Shown here: positions 1 through 5,905 of the stretch, one piece after another | Numbering within the stretch: the first letter of the stretch is position 1 | How the letters are laid out: each line of letters starts with the position of its first letter | Assembly (NCBI GenBank): GCA_023134875.1 | Contig: JAGLUH010000513.1 | Location: 1-7,316, forward strand | From: Candidatus Zixiibacteriota bacterium | GTDB taxonomy: Bacteria > Zixibacteria > MSB-5A5 > CAIYYT01 | Length of the DNA stretch: 7,316 nucleotides | Reading direction: 5' to 3' | Position numbers and translations under genes: made by a program | Notes under the pieces: generated by a model | What the model saw: only the letters and a program-made list of their open reading frames with translations | What the model was told of the DNA's origin: nothing | Databases searched by the model: none

Positions 1-189
1 GCGGTGGTCGACCGGCAAGACAGACAATTTCTCCGCTTCGCTCTTACTCCAACTGACTACAGCTCCCTCAGTACCGGCGCTAATCTTGAACTCTCCTTGA
101 TCGTAACTGTACGTCAGACCAGCGGCTGAAGAGACGCTCCCAAGAATCAGGAGACTAACCATCAGCAGGCTGGTAGTATGTCGCTTCAT
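1..189 (-). CDS. Secreted protein of unknown function, N-terminal part only
   Basis: An open frame on the minus strand begins with ATG at 189-187 and continues without a stop through the left edge, giving 63 codons. The N-terminus looks like a Sec signal peptide: basic start MKRH, a hydrophobic core at about residues 8-19 (LLMVSLLILGSV), then small residues SSAAG with a plausible signal peptidase I site after Ala22 or Ala23. There is no lipobox cysteine. The visible mature part (LTYSYDQGEF onward) is polar and matches no family I recognise. An SD-like AAGGG (minus strand, 198-202) lies 8 bases before the ATG. The gene is divergent from the mra cluster, so any functional link to it is unproven. 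The signal peptide supports the frame being real; the function is unknown and the C-terminus lies outside the window. Confidence 0.72.
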   Translation of the reverse strand, partial: MKRHTTSLLMVSLLILGSVSSAAGLTYSYDQGEFKISAGTEGAVVSWSKSEAEKLSVLPVDHR

Positions 190-239
190 TTCATTTGCCC
201 TTATTCGATGTCTGTCAAGGGATAGCGCAAAGGGTGTGC

Positions 240-253
240 CGTCGTTGACGACG
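240..253. repeat. Short palindromic dyad (CGTCGT-TG-ACGACG)
   Basis: Six-base arms CGTCGT (240-245) and ACGACG (248-253) flank a 2-base centre. In RNA this would be a 5-base-pair stem with a 4-base loop. It lies just downstream of the predicted start of the minus-strand transcript. An operator or a leader hairpin for the divergent gene is possible, but a dyad of this size can occur by chance and there is no second copy to support it. Confidence 0.3.
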
Positions 254-262
254 ACAATAGCG

Positions 263-292
263 TTTGTAAGCTGATGACAGGCAGTATGTTAA
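263..292 (-). promoter_or_regulatory. Candidate promoter for the divergent secreted-protein gene
   Basis: On the minus strand TTAACA (plus 287-292, five of six matches to the -35 consensus) is followed after 18 bases by TACAAA (plus 263-268, four of six to the -10 consensus). Transcription would start near 256 and give a leader of about 65 bases before the ATG at 189. The match is moderate and rests on consensus comparison only. Confidence 0.3.
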
Positions 293-393
293 TGACGTTG
301 CAAAACTAAACGAGGCATTTGGTGCAGAAAGAAACCAACCATGGCGAGAACAAGTGAGGGATATCTCCTATAGCTGTAGCCCCTTACCAAAGA

Positions 394-447
394 CAAAATT
401 ATTATTCAGGTTTTTTCCTTGACATGAGATTGCCGTTTTGGGATACT
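394..447 (+). promoter_or_regulatory. Sigma-70-type promoter of the mraZ (dcw) cluster
   Basis: A perfect -35 hexamer TTGACA (419-424) is followed by a 17-base spacer and the -10 hexamer GATACT (442-447, four of six matches). The predicted start of transcription is near 454, giving a leader of about 49 bases. The stretch just upstream (394-417), with AAAATTATTATT and a run of six T, is AT-rich and resembles an UP element. It is the best promoter match in the intergenic region and is correctly placed to drive the whole gene string. A TGGG box overlaps the -10 element, which suggests repression by MraZ. Confidence 0.7.
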
Positions 448-502
448 TGTGTTGGGTGTGGGGAATTATGGGTGATAATTGAGTTTTCTGGGGGAAAGTG
501 GT
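439..502 (+). promoter_or_regulatory. MraZ operator: TGGG boxes in 10-base register
   Basis: TGGG occurs at 439, 459, 469 and 489, all on one 10-base register, and a related TGGT lies at 499. The slots at 449 and 479 are degenerate. One further TGGG at 453 is off register. The central pair reads TGGGG, five bases, TGGGT. MraZ of E. coli is known to bind TGGGN direct repeats separated by 5 bases in front of its own gene, and the AAAGTGG at 495-501 resembles the box described for mollicute MraZ. The boxes run from the -10 element to the mraZ start codon, so binding should block transcription initiation. Box identity is inferred from sequence and position. Confidence 0.68.
464..480 (+). repeat. 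AT-only inverted repeat in the mraZ leader
   Basis: AATTAT (464-469) and ATAATT (475-480) are perfect inverted copies around a 5-base centre GGGTG. As RNA the stem would be weak because all six pairs are A-U. The centre coincides with one of the MraZ boxes (469-473), so the symmetry may matter at the DNA level, or it may be chance in an AT-rich stretch. Confidence 0.4.
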
Positions 503-961
503 ATGATCTCGTTCATAGGACGGCATCTTGTCAGTGTCGACGACAAGGGTCGTATTTCCATCCCCTCCAAGTTTCGTGGTTCCAGCGAAGATAAGAAGAA
601 ACTGAAATTCATTCTCACACCCGGACTTGACGGCTGTATCGCTCTCTACCCCGCTTCCACCTGGAAGGAAATTGACAACAAGCGCCGCGGGAAAATGGAG
701 GGGCTTTCCTTTACCAAGCGAGATTTCCGGTTCTTTGATCGACGATTTTATGCCAGTGCGGATGATGTCTCACCTGATAACCAGGGTCGTATCCGCATCC
801 CCGGTTTCCTGCTGGAGGATAGCAAAATCACAAAGGAAGCGTTGGTAATCGGCGTGGGAGATCGGATCGAACTTTGGAGCCCGGAGGAATACCGCAGCTA
901 TATAGAGGGCTTTGGCGAGACTGTCGAACAAGTGGCGGAAAGATTGTATAGCAGAGATTGA
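503..961 (+). CDS. mraZ: Transcriptional regulator MraZ
   Basis: MraZ is a ring-forming DNA-binding protein of the SpoVT/AbrB fold that represses its own operon. Both tandem half-domains are visible: the first carries DDKGRISIPSKFR at residues 13-25, the second DNQGRIRIPGF at about 92-102. I chose ATG 503, giving 152 residues, the same length as the E. coli protein. GGGGGA (490-495) sits 7 bases before it, and the family's N-terminus lies close to the first DxKGR motif. A TTG at 479 would add eight residues that do not look like the family and would start inside the operator repeats. The gene is first in the cluster and its stop overlaps the rsmH start. Autoregulation is suggested by the TGGG boxes upstream. 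Identity is secure. Confidence 0.96.
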   Translation: MISFIGRHLVSVDDKGRISIPSKFRGSSEDKKKLKFILTPGLDGCIALYPASTWKEIDNKRRGKMEGLSFTKRDFRFFDRRFYASADDVSPDNQGRIRIPGFLLEDSKITKEALVIGVGDRIELWSPEEYRSYIEGFGETVEQVAERLYSRD

Positions 962-1896
962 TTGACTCGGCGCATCAACCGGTGATGGTCGACGAGGTGC
1001 TGGCGTTGCTCCCTGCTGACGCCAAGCTTATCGGCGACATGACCGTTGGCGGTGGTGGTCACGCCGAAGCGCTGCTGCAACACGCTGGAAGAGAGGTTGA
1101 ATTGATTGCCTTCGACAGGGATGTCGACTTCCTGAACCTGGCAAGAGAGCGCCTGCGCAGGCTGCCAAACAAGATCAGCTATTTCCCGGACAGTTATGCT
1201 AACGTCGGCGATCAGCTTGGTGATAATTATCGCGGTCGCTTCGATTTCCTTCTCCTTGATCTCGGCCTTTCCTCCTGGCAGTTGCAGAATTCCGGGCGCG
1301 GTTTTTCCTTCACGCAATCAGATGAGCCGCTTGATCTGCGCTTTGATGCAACGTCAGGTCAGACGCTTTCTGAGAAGTTGTCCGAAACCGACGAGACCGG
1401 ACTGGCGACGATCTTGCGGGAGTTCGGTGAAATCAGGGGGGCGCGGCGACTGGCGGCTGAGATCAAGGCCGCACAGGCAGAGGGTAATCTGAATAATGTC
1501 GGCGACCTTGCCGGGTTGGCAGAGCGCCACGTCAGGACTGATCGCCGCAACAAGTATCTCGCCCAAGTATGGCAGGCGCTGCGCATCTGGGTCAATGAAG
1601 AGCTAAAGCATCTCGACTTGGGGCTAACGGCTCTTGTCGCTTATCTAAAACCGGCAGGGGTAATGACGGTTATCAGTTTTCACTCGTTGGAAGATCGTAT
1701 GGTTAAGAAGTTTTTCGCAAGACAGGAAAACCCCTGTATTTGTCCGCCCCGCTTGCCGCAGTGTGTTTGCGGGCGAAAGCCAACCATGAAGCGGATCGGC
1801 AAAAAAGCGCAGGCGCCCTCGGACGCTGAAGTGCGTCGCAATCCGCGAGCGCGCAGCGCCAGGCTGCGGGCGGCAAGAAGGCTGTTCGACAGTTAA
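958..1896 (+). CDS. rsmH: 16S rRNA (cytosine(1402)-N(4))-methyltransferase RsmH (MraW)
   Basis: RsmH uses S-adenosylmethionine to methylate N4 of C1402 in the decoding centre of 16S rRNA. The 312 residues show the family motifs in order: HQPVMVDEVL near the start, the SAM-binding loop DMTVGGGGH (27-35), FDRD (52-55), DLGLSSWQL (101-109), RGFSF (114-118), DEPLDLR (122-128), QALRIWVNEEL (206-216) and VISFHSLEDRMVKKFF (238-253). The C-terminal tail has two CxC pairs (Cys260/262 and Cys269/271) followed by a very basic segment. The start is TTG 958: an in-frame TAG at 949-951 excludes anything earlier, and the next candidates (GTG 982, ATG 985) would remove the conserved HQPV. The TTG overlaps the mraZ TGA (959-961) and has only a weak SD-like GGAAAG about 15 bases upstream, so translation is probably coupled to mraZ. 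Confidence 0.97.
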   Translation: MIDSAHQPVMVDEVLALLPADAKLIGDMTVGGGGHAEALLQHAGREVELIAFDRDVDFLNLARERLRRLPNKISYFPDSYANVGDQLGDNYRGRFDFLLLDLGLSSWQLQNSGRGFSFTQSDEPLDLRFDATSGQTLSEKLSETDETGLATILREFGEIRGARRLAAEIKAAQAEGNLNNVGDLAGLAERHVRTDRRNKYLAQVWQALRIWVNEELKHLDLGLTALVAYLKPAGVMTVISFHSLEDRMVKKFFARQENPCICPPRLPQCVCGRKPTMKRIGKKAQAPSDAEVRRNPRARSARLRAARRLFDS

Positions 1897-1911
1897 AGCA
1901 GAGGGACACTT

Positions 1912-1937
1912 CCAATTTGCCCGCAGGCGGGCATTGG
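1912..1937 (+). promoter_or_regulatory. Stem-loop in the rsmH-ftsL gap, next to the ftsL ribosome binding site
   Basis: The inner stem pairs GCCCG (1919-1923) with CGGGC (1928-1932) around the loop CAGG. The outer stem pairs CCAAT (1912-1916) with ATTGG (1933-1937). Two unpaired T at 1917-1918 form a bulge, so ten base pairs form in all. The 3' arm takes in the first two G of the GGGGAGAG (1936-1943) that precedes the ftsL GTG. No T-run follows, so it does not look like an intrinsic terminator. It could modulate ftsL translation or mark an RNA processing site; both are inference. Confidence 0.5.
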
Positions 1938-1947
1938 GGAGAGTAAC

Positions 1948-2355
1948 GTGAAAGCATCTTCCCGTTCACGGCGCAAGCCGCAACGCCGCCGCTGGTTGCT
2001 TTATTTCGGCGCGCTGGTGATTGGCATTCTTGGCCTTTCCTATCTCTATGTCTGGGAGCGCGTGTACACATTGAAACTGGCGAAGGAGCACAGTATGCAA
2101 CGTTGTCGTGTCACGCTTCTGGCGGAGCGATGTCACGCCCTTGAATTCGAGATAGCCGAACTGGCGGCGATGCAGCGAATTGAACGGATTGCTTCAGCGA
2201 ATTTCTCCTTCTCACCGCTAAGGAATGGACAAGTGATCAGTTATAGAGAACTAAACAATGGCGACGATGAACCTGCTGATGCTATTGCAGTTGCAAAGAT
2301 AGGTAATCAAGTGGAATCTGCAATCGAGGAAACCAGTCGGGAGAGCGACAGGTAA
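1948..2355 (+). CDS. ftsL: FtsL-like cell division protein
   Basis: This is a small bitopic membrane protein of 135 residues in the usual ftsL slot between rsmH and ftsI. FtsL pairs with DivIC/FtsB and activates the septal peptidoglycan synthase at the division site. Visible are a basic cytoplasmic N-terminus (about 1-15, rich in Arg and Lys), one transmembrane segment (about 16-35, WLLYFGALVIGILGLSYLYV), then a predicted coiled-coil stretch at about 38-82 and an acidic polar tail (about 102-135). Two cysteines, Cys53 and Cys62, fall inside the coiled coil. FtsL sequences are poorly conserved, so the call rests on position, size and topology. The start is GTG 1948, with GGGGAGAG (1936-1943) just upstream. 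The stop abuts the ATG of ftsI, suggesting coupled translation. Confidence 0.82.
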   Translation: MKASSRSRRKPQRRRWLLYFGALVIGILGLSYLYVWERVYTLKLAKEHSMQRCRVTLLAERCHALEFEIAELAAMQRIERIASANFSFSPLRNGQVISYRELNNGDDEPADAIAVAKIGNQVESAIEETSRESDR

Positions 2356-4431
2356 ATGGCCGCCAGGTTCTTCTTATCTCGGATACGAATTTTCCTGCTG
2401 ACTGTCGTGATCAGTCTGGTCTGGCTGACAATAGCCGCACGCCTGGTTCACATCCAGTTTGTCAAGGGTGCCGAATGTGCTCGGATCGCTGAGGAACAAA
2501 GCAAGGGTGAAATTGATGTTCCCGCCGAGCGTGGCCGGTTGATTGACACCAGGGGGCGAACGCTGGCCAGCAATCTCGCCTGCCGATCCTTCTTTGCCTA
2601 CCCGTCAACCACAGCCGATGCCGAACGCATCGCCCGCGTCGTAGCGCCATATACGCCGAGCTCGGCGGGTGAACTGGCGGGCAAGCTGCGCGCCAACCTT
2701 GATTCTTTCACCTGGCTCTGCCGCAGACTTCCCGAGCGGGAAGTGCAACATCTACAGGAAAGAGAGATCGCCGGCTTATTCAGCCAGAAAGAATGGAAAC
2801 GTATTTATCCTACGAATGGCCTCGGCGTGGACTTGATCGGCATGGCTGATATCGATAATCGGGGCATCAGCGGTCTGGAATATGCGCTTAATGAGCGGCT
2901 CTGCGGACGTAACGGCTGTACTATAATCGAACGAGATGCTCACGGGCGGGTATATCGAGTGGCAAGCAGAGAACTGCTTCAGCCGCAGAATGGGTGTGAT
3001 GTTACTCTCACCATCGATCTTGATTGGCAGGCAGTGGTGGAAGCGGAACTAGAAAAGGGGGTTGAGGCTTATGGCGCCCTGTCGGGGACGGCCGTTTTCC
3101 TTAAACCGGACGATGGCGCTGTGTTGGCGATGATTTCCTGTTATCCCGATCAGCGTGGTAGCAGGTCCTTGAAAAATGAAGCAATCGCCGATCTGTTCGA
3201 GCCCGGGTCGGTATTCAAGTTGATCACCGCTGCGGCAGCTCTCGAAGAGGGCAAAGTCGCCCCAGGTGATATCATCGACTGCGACAGTGGTCGGGCACTC
3301 TTTTCCGGCAAGGTGATCCGTGACGACAAGAAATGGGATCGACTCGCCTTCCGCGACGTCTTCCGCTTCTCCTCCAATATCGGCATGGCGAAAACCGCCG
3401 TCAAATTGGGAGGACGCAAACTCTACAAGTATGCCAGGGATTTCGGTTTTGGCAGCAAGAGCGGTATCGATCTTCCCGGCGAATCAGCCGGATCGTTGCG
3501 TCGTCCGGAAGTCTGGTCAGACCATTATGCCGCGTCGTTAGCGATGGGACACGGTATCAGTGTCAATGCTCTGCAATTGGCGGCGGCCTTTAGCGTCATC
3601 CCGTCACAGGGGGACTTATATCAGCCTTACATTATCAAGCAGATCAACTCGCCGGAGGGAGAGGTTCTCGAAGTGGGCAGTCCGCGGCGGGTGCGTCATC
3701 TCCTTTCCCCGCAGACTTGCGATACCTTGAGGCAATTCCTGGCCGCCGTGGTCGATTCCGGTACCGCTAAGTACAGCAAGTCGAAGATCATCAGCTTCTC
3801 AGGGAAAACCGGCACGGCGCAGAAACCGAATCTGCAAAGTGGTGGATATTACCAGGACAAGTATATTTCCAGCTTTGCCGGTTATTTCCCCCAGGATAAT
3901 CCGATTGCGGTTGGTGTCGTGGTGCTCGACAATCCCCAGCCACTGCACTATGCGGGAATGACCGCTGCCAGGATATTTGCCCGTATCGCCGAGCGGATTG
4001 CCTCCCTGCTTAAGTTGTCTACACCGACGCAATATGCTGCCGGTGTGCACCAGCTGGTAAAAGAGCGCATCAAAGTACCCCAATTGACCGGCTGCACTCT
4101 GGTCGGCGCCAGGGAAACACTGGCCGATATCGATCTTACCGTCAGTCTGGTCAATACCGGCGACACGGTGCTGCGCCAGCACCCTCCGGGAGGAAGCGAA
4201 CTTATTGCAGGCGATGAGTTGATACTCTGTCTGACTGACCAGGGTTCGACTGGTCGGTCGGGCCTGACTGATCTGGTCGGCCTGTCGGTGCGGGAGGCAG
4301 TCGCGCAACTGAATCAGTGGGGCTACCAGATGGAACTGGCGGGTTATGGACTGGTAGTGAATGTGGAAGAGCTTACAGACAATAATGATCATAATGATAA
4401 GCGCTGCCGGCTGCGTTGCAGCATGAATTAA
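2356..4431 (+). CDS. ftsI: Penicillin-binding protein, FtsI/SpoVD type, with C-terminal PASTA region
   Basis: This class B penicillin-binding protein is the D,D-transpeptidase that cross-links septal peptidoglycan. Its 691 residues show a short cytoplasmic N-terminus, a membrane anchor (about 8-30), a dimerisation/pedestal domain starting around PAERGRLIDTRGRTLASN (56-73), and a transpeptidase domain of about 245-545. The three active-site motifs are intact: SVFK with catalytic Ser285 and Lys288, SSN at 339-341, and KTG at 484-486. One complete PASTA module follows (about 572-628, IKVPQLTG onward). A second begins at LTDLVGLSVREAVAQLNQWG (637-656) but ends in an atypical polar tail. FtsI of E. 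coli lacks PASTA modules; SpoVD and many FtsI of other phyla have them. ATG 2356 directly follows the ftsL stop, with GGGAG (2339-2343) upstream. I prefer ftsI to spoVD because of the dcw context and the absence of sporulation genes. Confidence 0.95.
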   Translation: MAARFFLSRIRIFLLTVVISLVWLTIAARLVHIQFVKGAECARIAEEQSKGEIDVPAERGRLIDTRGRTLASNLACRSFFAYPSTTADAERIARVVAPYTPSSAGELAGKLRANLDSFTWLCRRLPEREVQHLQEREIAGLFSQKEWKRIYPTNGLGVDLIGMADIDNRGISGLEYALNERLCGRNGCTIIERDAHGRVYRVASRELLQPQNGCDVTLTIDLDWQAVVEAELEKGVEAYGALSGTAVFLKPDDGAVLAMISCYPDQRGSRSLKNEAIADLFEPGSVFKLITAAAALEEGKVAPGDIIDCDSGRALFSGKVIRDDKKWDRLAFRDVFRFSSNIGMAKTAVKLGGRKLYKYARDFGFGSKSGIDLPGESAGSLRRPEVWSDHYAASLAMGHGISVNALQLAAAFSVIPSQGDLYQPYIIKQINSPEGEVLEVGSPRRVRHLLSPQTCDTLRQFLAAVVDSGTAKYSKSKIISFSGKTGTAQKPNLQSGGYYQDKYISSFAGYFPQDNPIAVGVVVLDNPQPLHYAGMTAARIFARIAERIASLLKLSTPTQYAAGVHQLVKERIKVPQLTGCTLVGARETLADIDLTVSLVNTGDTVLRQHPPGGSELIAGDELILCLTDQGSTGRSGLTDLVGLSVREAVAQLNQWGYQMELAGYGLVVNVEELTDNNDHNDKRCRLRCSMN
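4382..4399 (+). repeat. 9-base tandem duplication at the 3' end of ftsI
   Basis: ATAATGATC (4382-4390) is followed directly by ATAATGATA (4391-4399), eight of nine bases identical. In frame it encodes NDH then NDK, in the stretch where the second PASTA module loses its family-like sequence. It probably arose by replication slippage. It is too short to be more than a local curiosity. Confidence 0.5.
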
Positions 4432-4444
4432 TTGAGGGAAAGCG

Positions 4445-5905
4445 GTGGTTACATTTGCAGACTTGGTAGAAGATGTTGAACCGATTGAGATAACCGGCGA
4501 CACCACCCAGGAAATCAATAAAGCCGAGGTTGATAGCCGTCTGATCAAGGACGGTGATCTGTTTATCGCGGTGGACGGTCATGTGGTGGACGGTCTTAAA
4601 TATCTCAATGAGGCGATTGCCAATGGGGCAGTGGCTGTGATTGCCGGCAGACCTTTTACGGCTAAGGTGCCTTGCAAGGGAGTGGTCAAGGATATCCGCG
4701 TCGCCGTAGCCAGGATCGCCGCCCGTCTTCATAATTACCCCTCCCGCGATCTCAAGCTCATCGGCGTCAGCGGCACCAACGGCAAGACAACCATTATCCA
4801 CCTGCTCAAGTCGATTCTGGAGAAACGCCTGCTGCCGGTCGGCCTGATCGGTACGCTCGGTTACATCGCCGGCAAGCACTCCTTCCCCGCTGTCAATACC
4901 ACTCCCGGGCCGATAGACCTGGAGCGGTTGCTAACCATCATGAAAAATGAGCAGGTACGTTACGTGGTTATGGAGGTGTCGTCGCATGCCCTCGCCCAGC
5001 AGCGGGTCTCACAGCTTTGCTTTCAGGTGGTCGGTATCAGCAACATCACCCAGGATCATCTCGACTATCATGGCGATTTCGAAAACTACCGCCAGACCAA
5101 AGCGCGTCTGCTGGAACTGGTGGAGGGATCGGATAAATGGGTAGTGTTGAACATGGATGATCCCAACTACGACTATCTCTTAACGCGGGTCAACTCATCA
5201 CATATGACGTTTTCGCTGGAAAACAACAGGGCTGAAGTCACTCTTGAGAAACTGCAAACGGGACCTGAGGGATCGATTTTTACCCTGATCACACCGATCG
5301 GCAGGGAGGAAGTTAACCTGCAACTCCTCGGTCGCTTCAATGTAGAAAACGCTCTCTGCGCCGCCGCCCTGGCGCTGGCGGTCGGGCTTGATCCGATGAA
5401 TATCGCCGCTGGTTTAAGCGAGATGGGTTACGTTCCCGGGCGGGCGCAAAAGATCGACGCCGGCCAGCCTTTCACGGTTCTGATTGATTACGCGCACACT
5501 CCGGATGCGCTTATGCGAATCGGCCAGGCGGCGCGGGAGATCTGCGAGGGCAATTTGGTGCTCCTGTTCGGTTGTGGTGGTGATCGCGACAAGACCAAAC
5601 GGGCGCCGATGGGTAAGGCCGCCAGCGCTGTTGCTGATGTCGTGATCGTCACCTCCGACAATCCCCGCTCCGAAGACCCCTTGAGCATTATCGAAGATAT
5701 CAAACCAGGTCTGAATAGCTCCAAATTGGCTATTATTGAACCCGAGCGGCGGCGGGCAATTGAGCAGGCGCTATCTCTCTGTCGGCAAGATGATCTTCTC
5801 GTGATCGCCGGCAAGGGTCATGAGGACTATCAGATAATTGGTGCGAAACGAATTCATTTCGATGACAGGGAAGTCATTGAGAATTACCTAAAAGGAAAAG
5901 AATAA
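4445..5905 (+). CDS. murE: UDP-MurNAc-L-Ala-D-Glu:meso-diaminopimelate ligase MurE
   Basis: MurE is the cytoplasmic ATP-dependent ligase that adds the third residue to the UDP-MurNAc dipeptide. Its 486 residues have the three Mur ligase domains: an N-terminal UDP-binding domain (about 20-95, with DSRLIKDGDLFIAVDG), a central ATPase domain with the P-loop GTNGKTT (110-116), NTTPGP (151-156), EVSSHAL (177-183) and DHLDYHG (204-210), and a C-terminal domain from about VPGRAQ (330-335). Lys219 in YRQTKA fits the position of the carbamylated lysine. DNPRSEDP (405-412) and GKGHEDYQ (456-463) are the signatures of meso-diaminopimelate-adding enzymes; lysine-adding enzymes lack DNPR. The start is GTG 4445, with GAGGGA (4434-4439) 5 bases upstream, 13 bases after ftsI. 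The stop abuts murF. Confidence 0.97.
   Translation: MVTFADLVEDVEPIEITGDTTQEINKAEVDSRLIKDGDLFIAVDGHVVDGLKYLNEAIANGAVAVIAGRPFTAKVPCKGVVKDIRVAVARIAARLHNYPSRDLKLIGVSGTNGKTTIIHLLKSILEKRLLPVGLIGTLGYIAGKHSFPAVNTTPGPIDLERLLTIMKNEQVRYVVMEVSSHALAQQRVSQLCFQVVGISNITQDHLDYHGDFENYRQTKARLLELVEGSDKWVVLNMDDPNYDYLLTRVNSSHMTFSLENNRAEVTLEKLQTGPEGSIFTLITPIGREEVNLQLLGRFNVENALCAAALALAVGLDPMNIAAGLSEMGYVPGRAQKIDAGQPFTVLIDYAHTPDALMRIGQAAREICEGNLVLLFGCGGDRDKTKRAPMGKAASAVADVVIVTSDNPRSEDPLSIIEDIKPGLNSSKLAIIEPERRRAIEQALSLCRQDDLLVIAGKGHEDYQIIGAKRIHFDDREVIENYLKGKE

Larger units (their letters stand above)
190..502. other. Divergent intergenic region between the secreted-protein gene and mraZ
   Basis: These 313 bases contain no convincing gene. 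The right part (about 395-502) holds the mraZ promoter, the phased TGGG boxes and a short AT-only inverted repeat, listed separately. The left part holds a weak minus-strand promoter candidate and a short dyad at 240-253. In the middle stretch, about 300-394, I see nothing convincing: only very short open frames without ribosome binding sites, such as ATG at 341 with 10 codons, and no terminator-like hairpin followed by a T-run. Confidence 0.8.

Noticed and set aside
190..218. Perfect TTGACA on the minus strand (plus 213-218) as promoter for the divergent gene
   Set aside because: At 16-18 base spacing the -10 would be around 190-195 (AATGAA, poor match), and transcription would start inside the start codon of the gene.
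341..373. Mini open frame of 10 codons in the intergenic region
   Set aside because: It has no SD sequence, no conserved look and a trivial length.
452..479. Second promoter TTGGGT, 16 bases, GATAAT
   Set aside because: The -10 match is good (five of six) but the -35 is poor (three of six), and the transcript would begin only about 17 bases before the mraZ ATG. The promoter at 419-447 is much better placed.
479..502. TTG at 479 as the mraZ start (160 residues)
   Set aside because: ATG 503 has a better-placed SD (GGGGGA at 490-495), gives the standard 152-residue protein, and the eight extra residues would be encoded by operator DNA and do not resemble MraZ N-termini.
4410..4422. Small hairpin GCTGC-GTT-GCAGC at the end of ftsI as a terminator
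   Set aside because: The stem is only five pairs, no T-run follows, and murE starts 22 bases later in the same gene string.
3799..4548. Long open minus-strand frame of 249 codons antisense to ftsI and murE
   Set aside because: It overlaps two firmly identified genes, has no recognisable domain and crosses the ftsI-murE junction. It is a by-product of plus-strand codon bias.
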